From an uncultured Clostridia bacterium (GTDB lineage Bacteria; Bacillota_A; Clostridia; Oscillospirales; Oscillospiraceae), in assembly GCA_947307505.1 (NCBI GenBank), contig CAMZJG010000017.1, positions 1 to 10,866 on the forward strand: a stretch of DNA of 10,866 nucleotides. The letters are read 5' to 3'. The notes below the pieces were generated by a model that saw only the letters and a list, made by a program, of their open reading frames with translations, was not told where the DNA came from and searched no databases. Of this stretch, positions 7,088 to 10,866 are shown piece after piece. The position numbers and the translations under genes are program-made. Each line of letters starts with the position of its first letter. Position 1 is the stretch's first letter.

Positions 7088-7112
7088 GCGGCGGAGGGTT
7101 TCCCTCCGCCGC
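7088..7112 (-). promoter_or_regulatory. Perfect 11-bp hairpin in the tRNA-Pro 5' leader
   Basis: GCGGCGGAGGG (7088-7098) pairs exactly with 7102-7112 across a 3-base loop. It ends four bases before the mature tRNA 5' end, and the predicted transcription start (near 7111) falls at its outer edge. The leader RNA would therefore be almost wholly hairpin. It may act in RNase P processing or protect the 5' end. This role is inferred. Confidence 0.55.
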
Positions 7113-7117
7113 GAAGC

Positions 7118-7146
7118 ATTATACCGGTTTTCCCCGGCGCTGTAAA
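7118..7146 (-). promoter_or_regulatory. Sigma-A promoter of tRNA-Pro
   Basis: On the minus strand, TTTACA (7141-7146) and a perfect TATAAT (7118-7123) are separated by 17 bp. The tRNA begins 35 bases after the -10. This is one of the clearest promoters in the window and may also feed the hydrolase-isomerase genes beyond the tRNA. Confidence 0.85.
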
Positions 7147-7155
7147 GCCCCATTT

Positions 7156-7192
7156 CTCCGCCGCGGGGGAGGGACTGCAATAATCCTTGCAG
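7156..7192. promoter_or_regulatory. Two dyads between the divergent promoters, candidate operators
   Basis: The first dyad, CTCC-G-CCGCGG-G-GGAG (7156-7171), is a 16-bp near-perfect palindrome lying between the two -35 boxes. The second, ACTGCAA/TTGCAGT (7174-7180 and 7187-7193, 6-bp spacer), overlaps the -35 of the rightward promoter, so a bound protein could block it. No regulator gene is visible nearby. Confidence 0.4.
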
Positions 7193-7215
7193 TTTCCGGA
7201 TGATTCCGATATAAT
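7187..7215 (+). promoter_or_regulatory. Sigma-A promoter of the MBOAT-SGNH-lipoprotein-SLH unit
   Basis: A perfect TATAAT (7210-7215) follows a weaker TTGCAG (7187-7192) with 17-bp spacing. Transcription should begin near 7222, leaving a leader of only about 14 to 23 bases before the first gene. No other promoter is evident before the next three genes. Confidence 0.75.
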
Positions 7216-7235
7216 AACATGCTTATGGAAGGGAG

Positions 7236-8660
7236 GTGCGGGAACTGAATACGGACAGCGCGTTTTTCCTCCTCTGTTTCCTGCCTGCCCTGGGGCTCCT
7301 GTATTATCTCCTTCCGGGGGAGCGGGTCCGGAACGGGCTGCTGCTTCTGGGCAGCCTGGCCTTCTGTGCCTTCGGGCGGCTCTCCGGACTGATCCTGTTG
7401 ATCGCCTTCGCTCTGGTGAACTGGCTCCTGGGCCTGGGCGCCGCCCGAAAAGGAAAGGGCGGCAGGGCAGTCATGATCCTGGGGATCATCCTGGACCTGG
7501 CGTTCCTGTGTGCCTTCAAGTATCTGGATTTCCTTCTGGCCCCCCTGCTGCCGGGAGCCGCCGCTGCCTGGAAGGACCTGGGCCTGGCGGCGCCTCTGGG
7601 GGTCTCCTTCTTCACCTTCAAGGCCGTCTCCTGTCTCATCGATGCGAACCGGGAGCCGGAGAAGGTCTGCCGGAATCCCCTGCAAATGCTGCTGTACCTC
7701 TCCTTTTTCCCCCAGCTGGCGGCGGGTCCCATCACCCGCTTTTCGGATTTTGCGCCGCAGCTTCGGGGCAGGGGGCGGAGCAGCGAGGACCTGGCTCTGG
7801 GACTCCGGCGCTTCATCCTGGGCCTGGGGAAAAAGCTCATCCTGGCCTCCGCCTGCGCCAGGCTGGCGGATGCGGCCTTTCGGGAGGGGGCGGCTCTGTC
7901 CCTGCCCCTGGCCTGGCTGGGAGCCGTGGGCTATCTGCTGCAGATCTACCTGGATTTCTCCGGGTACAGCGATATGGCCATCGGCCTGGGACGCCTGTTC
8001 GGTTTCCGCACCCCGGAGAACTTCGATCATCCCTATATCGCCGTTTCCATTACGGATTTCTGGCGGCGCTGGCATATTTCCCTCTCCCTCTGGTTCCGGG
8101 ACTATGTGTACATTCCCCTGGGGGGCAACCGGAAGGGAAAGGCCCGGGCCGCCCTGAACAAGCTCATCGTTTTCGCTCTCTGCGGCCTGTGGCACGGGGC
8201 AGCCTGGACCTTCGTCCTCTGGGGCCTGTGGCACGGGCTTCTCTCCGCCCTGGAGACCCTGGGCCTGCCGGATCCCAAGCGGCTTTCCGCCTCCCGGTCC
8301 GGCCGGGTGCTGGGCCATATATACACCCTGCTGGCGGTCTGCCTGGGCTTCGTCCTCTTCCGGGGGGAGAGCCTTGCCTCCGCCTGGGGAGTGATCGCCG
8401 CCCTATTCGCTCCCACCGCCATGACGCCCGCCGCGGAAACGGCCTTGCGCCTGGCGGGGAACGCCCGGGATCTGCTGCTGCTCCTGGCGGGGGCGGCGGT
8501 GTGCCTGCCTCTGGGCAGGCTGTTCCCCCGGCTGGGGGAGAGCCTGGGGGAGGGGAAGCTCCGGCCCCTGTCCTATGTGCTGTGCTTCCTGCTCCTGGCC
8601 CTCTGCATCACAGAGCTGGCCGCCGGGGGCTTCGCCCCCTTCATCTACACGCAGTTTTAG
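7236..8660 (+). CDS. MBOAT family membrane O-acyltransferase (AlgI/PatA/DltB-like)
   Basis: MBOAT proteins pass an acyl group, usually acetyl, from a cytoplasmic donor across the membrane to a partner that places it on a cell-surface polymer. The 474-residue protein has many hydrophobic segments and the AlgI-like marks PQLAAGPITRF (159-169), QIYLDFSGYSDMAIGLGRLF (236-255), DFWRRWHISLSLW with H280, and GLWHGAAWTF with the presumed catalytic H320. An AlgJ-like partner follows after 15 bases, so the acceptor is probably a polysaccharide or wall polymer. The start is uncertain: the GTG at 7236 overlaps the GGGAGG itself, while an in-frame CTG at 7245 is spaced eight bases from it and fits family N-termini well. 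No better ATG exists upstream because a TAA at 7215-7217 closes the frame. The region is richer in GC and CTG codons than the left half of the window. Confidence 0.92.
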   Translation: MRELNTDSAFFLLCFLPALGLLYYLLPGERVRNGLLLLGSLAFCAFGRLSGLILLIAFALVNWLLGLGAARKGKGGRAVMILGIILDLAFLCAFKYLDFLLAPLLPGAAAAWKDLGLAAPLGVSFFTFKAVSCLIDANREPEKVCRNPLQMLLYLSFFPQLAAGPITRFSDFAPQLRGRGRSSEDLALGLRRFILGLGKKLILASACARLADAAFREGAALSLPLAWLGAVGYLLQIYLDFSGYSDMAIGLGRLFGFRTPENFDHPYIAVSITDFWRRWHISLSLWFRDYVYIPLGGNRKGKARAALNKLIVFALCGLWHGAAWTFVLWGLWHGLLSALETLGLPDPKRLSASRSGRVLGHIYTLLAVCLGFVLFRGESLASAWGVIAALFAPTAMTPAAETALRLAGNARDLLLLLAGAAVCLPLGRLFPRLGESLGEGKLRPLSYVLCFLLLALCITELAAGGFAPFIYTQF

Positions 8661-8675
8661 GAGGGGGGTGACGCC

Positions 8676-10013
8676 GTGAAGAAAGGAAAACGCTCCGCCG
8701 TCTGCTTTGCCGTTTGCTGTCTGCTTCTCTGCGCCGTCCTCAGCCTGGGGATACTGGCCTTCGGGCCCGCGGGAGCGGGGGCCAACGAGCGCTTGACCCA
8801 GAAGCCGAAGCTCAGCAATAAGGGAAAGACGAACTGGTCGTACCTTTCCCAGCTTTCGGACTGGATCGGGGACCATTTCTGGCTTCGGCAGGAGCTGATC
8901 ACCGCCCGGAACGGTCTGGCGGTCCTTTCCGGTTCCAGCCCTGTGGAGGACGTGATCCTGGGCCGGGACGGCTGGCTGTACTATGCCCCCACCCTGGAGG
9001 ACTACGCCGGTTCCGCACCCCTGTCCGACGGGGATCTGGCTTCCGCCGCGGCGAACCTGGGACTCATGGCGGAATACTGCAGGGACCGGGGGCTGGACTT
9101 CCTCTTTGTCCCCGTGCCCAACAAAAACAGCCTGTATCCGGAGCATATGCCCGGTTATACTTCCGGGGAGGAGCGGGATCTCCAGCGTCTCCTGGCGCTG
9201 CTTCCGGCGGAAAAGGTCCCCTTCGCGGACCTGTACGCCCTCTTTTCCGCACAGGGGGAGACCCTGTATTATGCACATGACTCCCATTGGACCGTGAAGG
9301 GCGCCGCCCTGGCGGCAGACGGGATCAACGCTGCCCTGGGGCGGGAGAGCCGGTACTTCGCCGGGGACTTCTCCGAAGCCCGGCGGCACGACGGGGACCT
9401 GTATGAAATGCTGTATCCCGCCGCCCGGGACCCGGAGACGGGGCCTGCATACGGGGGGACCTTCCGGTATATCCGGGAAGGAACGGATACCCGGCCGGAC
9501 AGCATCACCATCAACACCACCGGGGAGGGGAACGGAAGCCTGCTGGCCTACCGAGATTCCTTCGGCAACGATCTCTATCCCTTCCTGGCGGACAGCTTCG
9601 CCTCCTCCCGGTTCTCCCGCAGCACGGTATATGACCTGACCGCCGCGGAAAAACTGGGTGCGGACACGGTGCTGGTGGAGCTGGTGGAACGCAATCTTTC
9701 CTACCTGCTGACCTATGTGCCCAAAATGCCCGCGCCGCTGCGGGGGCTTTCCGGCGGGGAGGAGACCGGCAGTGCCGTGGACCTGGCCCGGAGCGCGGAT
9801 AACGGGCCGGAGGGGTGCGTCGGGTATTCCGGGATCCTGGACCCTGCTGCCGGAAGGGCGTACCTGCAGTGCGCCGGCGGGTGCTATGAGGCTTTTCGTC
9901 AGACAGACGGCGGTTTTTCCGCCTGGCTGCCAGAGGGGGAGACCCCGGAACGGGTGCTTTACCGCCTGGGGGACAGGCTCTTGTCCGCACCGGTGGGAAC
10001 GATCACAGACTGA
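8676..10013 (+). CDS. AlgJ/AlgX/DHHW-like SGNH O-acetyltransferase, membrane-anchored
   Basis: This is the probable partner of the preceding MBOAT protein, taking its acyl group and placing it on an extracellular glycan. The 445-residue protein starts with a lysine-rich tip and one hydrophobic segment (about residues 8-30), fitting a signal anchor facing outward. Catalytic marks are HDSHW (201-205, D202 and H204) and YRDSFG (292-297, nucleophile S295). The usual GDSF is RDSF here, but the Ser-His-Asp set is intact. Residues about 357-445 form an extra C-terminal stretch rich in beta-like sequence, possibly a binding module as in AlgX, but unassigned. The GTG start at 8676 has GGAGG eleven bases upstream. 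The gene lies 15 bases after the MBOAT gene, implying co-transcription. The acceptor glycan is unknown. Confidence 0.87.
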   Translation: MKKGKRSAVCFAVCCLLLCAVLSLGILAFGPAGAGANERLTQKPKLSNKGKTNWSYLSQLSDWIGDHFWLRQELITARNGLAVLSGSSPVEDVILGRDGWLYYAPTLEDYAGSAPLSDGDLASAAANLGLMAEYCRDRGLDFLFVPVPNKNSLYPEHMPGYTSGEERDLQRLLALLPAEKVPFADLYALFSAQGETLYYAHDSHWTVKGAALAADGINAALGRESRYFAGDFSEARRHDGDLYEMLYPAARDPETGPAYGGTFRYIREGTDTRPDSITINTTGEGNGSLLAYRDSFGNDLYPFLADSFASSRFSRSTVYDLTAAEKLGADTVLVELVERNLSYLLTYVPKMPAPLRGLSGGEETGSAVDLARSADNGPEGCVGYSGILDPAAGRAYLQCAGGCYEAFRQTDGGFSAWLPEGETPERVLYRLGDRLLSAPVGTITD

Positions 10014-10045
10014 TCTGAAGATTTCAAGATAGACGGAGATACGCC

Positions 10046-10591
10046 ATGAAGAAACTGCTCATCCTGATATTCTGTGCCCTGCTGGCCCTTCTGTGGGCCT
10101 GCTCGGCTCCTGCTTCATCCCCCACCGCCGCACCCACGGCGGCTCCCGCGCCGGAGGCGACCTCTGCGCCTGCGGAGACCCCGGCGCCGACGGCGGCGCC
10201 CACGGCTGAACCGACGCCGGAGCCCACTTCTGAGCCAACGCCCGAACCGACTCCGGAACCGACTCCCGCGCCTACACCGGAACCTACGCCGGAGCCCACT
10301 CCCGAGCCGACTCCCGAGCCGACTCCTGCCCCTACGCCGGAACCCACCCCCGCGCCCACGGCTGAACCGACGCCGGAGCCTACCAGGAGTCCCGAAGAGC
10401 TCAAGGCCATTGCGGAGGGGTATATCGACGAGCCGGTGGAGGAACTGTTCAAGGCCATCGGAAAGCCCCAGAGTTCGGACTATGCCCCCAGCTGCCTGGG
10501 AGACGGGGAGGACGGGAACCTGTATTACGACGGCTTTACGGTATATACCTACCGGGAAAACGGGGAAGAGACGGTAAGCTATGTGGAGTAA
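10046..10591 (+). CDS. Putative lipoprotein with Pro-Thr-Pro-Glu stalk and small C-terminal domain
   Basis: The 181-residue protein has a hydrophobic signal ([18 protein letters not shown]) ending in a lipobox-like LWAC, so C19 is the likely lipidation site. The tryptophan at -2 is unusual. Residues about 23-113 are almost wholly Pro, Thr, Ala and Glu, with the core built of PTPEP or PTPAP units. That is typical of an extended stalk spanning the wall. Residues 114-181 form a compact domain with a helix-like start ([19 protein letters not shown]) and beta-like end ([14 protein letters not shown]), which I do not recognise. GGAG lies seven bases before the ATG. The gene follows the SGNH transferase by 32 bases and overlaps the SLH gene by 11, so it probably belongs to the same surface unit. 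Its function is unknown. Confidence 0.82.
   Translation: MKKLLILIFCALLALLWACSAPASSPTAAPTAAPAPEATSAPAETPAPTAAPTAEPTPEPTSEPTPEPTPEPTPAPTPEPTPEPTPEPTPEPTPAPTPEPTPAPTAEPTPEPTRSPEELKAIAEGYIDEPVEELFKAIGKPQSSDYAPSCLGDGEDGNLYYDGFTVYTYRENGEETVSYVE
10166..10385 (+). repeat. Low-complexity PT(P/A)EP-coding repeat
   Basis: The DNA is a degenerate array of about 12-base units encoding Pro-Thr-Pro-Glu or Pro-Thr-Pro-Ala pairs. Synonymous proline and glutamate codons vary between units, which points to selection for the amino acids. A 29-base exact direct repeat occurs at 10196-10224 and 10352-10380, 156 bases apart. The array is thus also open to length change by recombination or slippage. Confidence 0.85.
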
Positions 10592-10866
10592 ACGTCTGAT
10601 CGCCCTGCTCCTGTGTCTGGCGCTGCTGTGCGGAACGGCGGTTTTTGCCGCGGAGGGGGAGGAAGCGGAAAAGGGAACGGATGTCCCGCCGGTTCTGACG
10701 CTTCTCACCGGGGCGGAGCCCCATGCCCCCTTTATGCGGGGATACGGGGACGGCACCATCCGGCCCGACGCCTACCTGACCGTGGCGGAGGGCTGCCAGC
10801 TCTATTACGGCCTTCTCCGGTACCGGCCCGATGACCGGGCGGAGATCCCGGGGGTGGAAAAGGGAA
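10581..10866 (+). CDS. SLH (S-layer homology) domain protein, partial (N-terminal 95 residues)
   Basis: The gene is cut by the right window edge. Residues 1-23 form a signal peptide ([18 protein letters not shown], probable cleavage after AVFA), followed by a short acidic linker. Residues about 48-80 match an SLH repeat, with [20 protein letters not shown] (51-70) against the consensus YI.GYPDGTFRPD..ITRAE. SLH domains bind secondary cell wall polysaccharide and hold proteins on the Gram-positive surface. The arginine of the usual TRAE motif is valine here, which could weaken binding by this repeat. More repeats may lie beyond the window. The ATG overlaps the end of the lipoprotein gene by 11 bases with only a weak purine stretch upstream, so translation is probably coupled. 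Confidence 0.82.
   Translation, partial: MWSKRLIALLLCLALLCGTAVFAAEGEEAEKGTDVPPVLTLLTGAEPHAPFMRGYGDGTIRPDAYLTVAEGCQLYYGLLRYRPDDRAEIPGVEKG

Noticed and set aside
7119..8318. Minus-strand open frame of 399 codons opposite the MBOAT gene
   Set aside because: It is a low-complexity Gln, Pro and Gly rich product with no ribosome binding site support. It is a shadow of the MBOAT gene.
7187..8671. Plus-strand open frame of 494 codons in another frame than the MBOAT gene
   Set aside because: Its product is Gly, Pro and Arg rich with no membrane pattern or motif. The overlapping MBOAT frame has strong family signatures.
8403..9389. Minus-strand open frame of 328 codons
   Set aside because: It spans the end of one real gene and the start of the next on the opposite strand and shows no domain.
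10166..10385. CRISPR array or other spaced repeat
   Set aside because: The repetition is continuous, in frame, and explained by the Pro-Thr-Pro-Glu coding sequence. There are no unique spacers.
10024..10458. Minus-strand frame encoding a Gly-Ser-Gly-Val repeat protein
   Set aside because: It is the antisense reading of the PTPEP stalk. The plus-strand gene has a signal peptide, a ribosome binding site and a folded C-terminal domain.

Overview
The window looks like chromosomal DNA from a GC-rich Firmicute of the class Clostridia, probably an Oscillospiraceae-like gut anaerobe. The reasons are roughly 60% GC with strong GGAGG ribosome binding sites, near-consensus sigma-A promoters, an S-layer-homology (SLH) protein, a VanX-type dipeptidase and a D-lyxose isomerase. 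This is an inference from gene content; no taxonomic marker gene is present. Coding density is high. Ten protein genes (two cut by the window edges) and one tRNA gene are supported.

Left part (1-3376). A uroporphyrinogen-decarboxylase-fold methyltransferase-like gene runs off the left edge on the minus strand. Divergent to it, a very good sigma-A promoter (TTGACA, 17 bp, TACAAT) reads rightward into four closely packed genes. These are azlC and azlD (branched-chain amino acid exporter, 4-base overlap), an AlkD-type DNA alkylation repair protein, and an unusual fusion of a DUF1905 domain to a complete VanX-type D,D-dipeptidase (7-base overlap with alkD). The unit ends in a perfect 17-bp inverted repeat that contains the last stop codon.

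Middle part (3394-7146). On the minus strand lie a tRNA-Pro(UGG) with its own consensus promoter, then a cytoplasmic family 2 glycoside hydrolase of the beta-mannosidase type with an N-terminal discoidin-like domain, then a D-lyxose/D-mannose isomerase overlapping it by 4 bases. The hydrolase plausibly releases a sugar such as mannose, which the isomerase turns into a ketose. That makes a small intracellular catabolic unit.

Right part (7187-10866). A second clear promoter, divergent to the tRNA promoter, drives an MBOAT O-acyltransferase, an AlgJ/AlgX-like SGNH acyltransferase, a putative lipoprotein with a long Pro-Thr-Pro-Glu stalk, and the start of an SLH-domain protein. Together these look like a cell-surface unit that O-acetylates an envelope glycan and displays wall-associated proteins. 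MBOAT/SGNH pairs acting on the secondary wall polysaccharide that SLH proteins bind are known in Bacillus anthracis (PatA/PatB). The combination with the stalk lipoprotein and SLH gene, and the DUF1905-VanX fusion, are the most interesting parts of the window.
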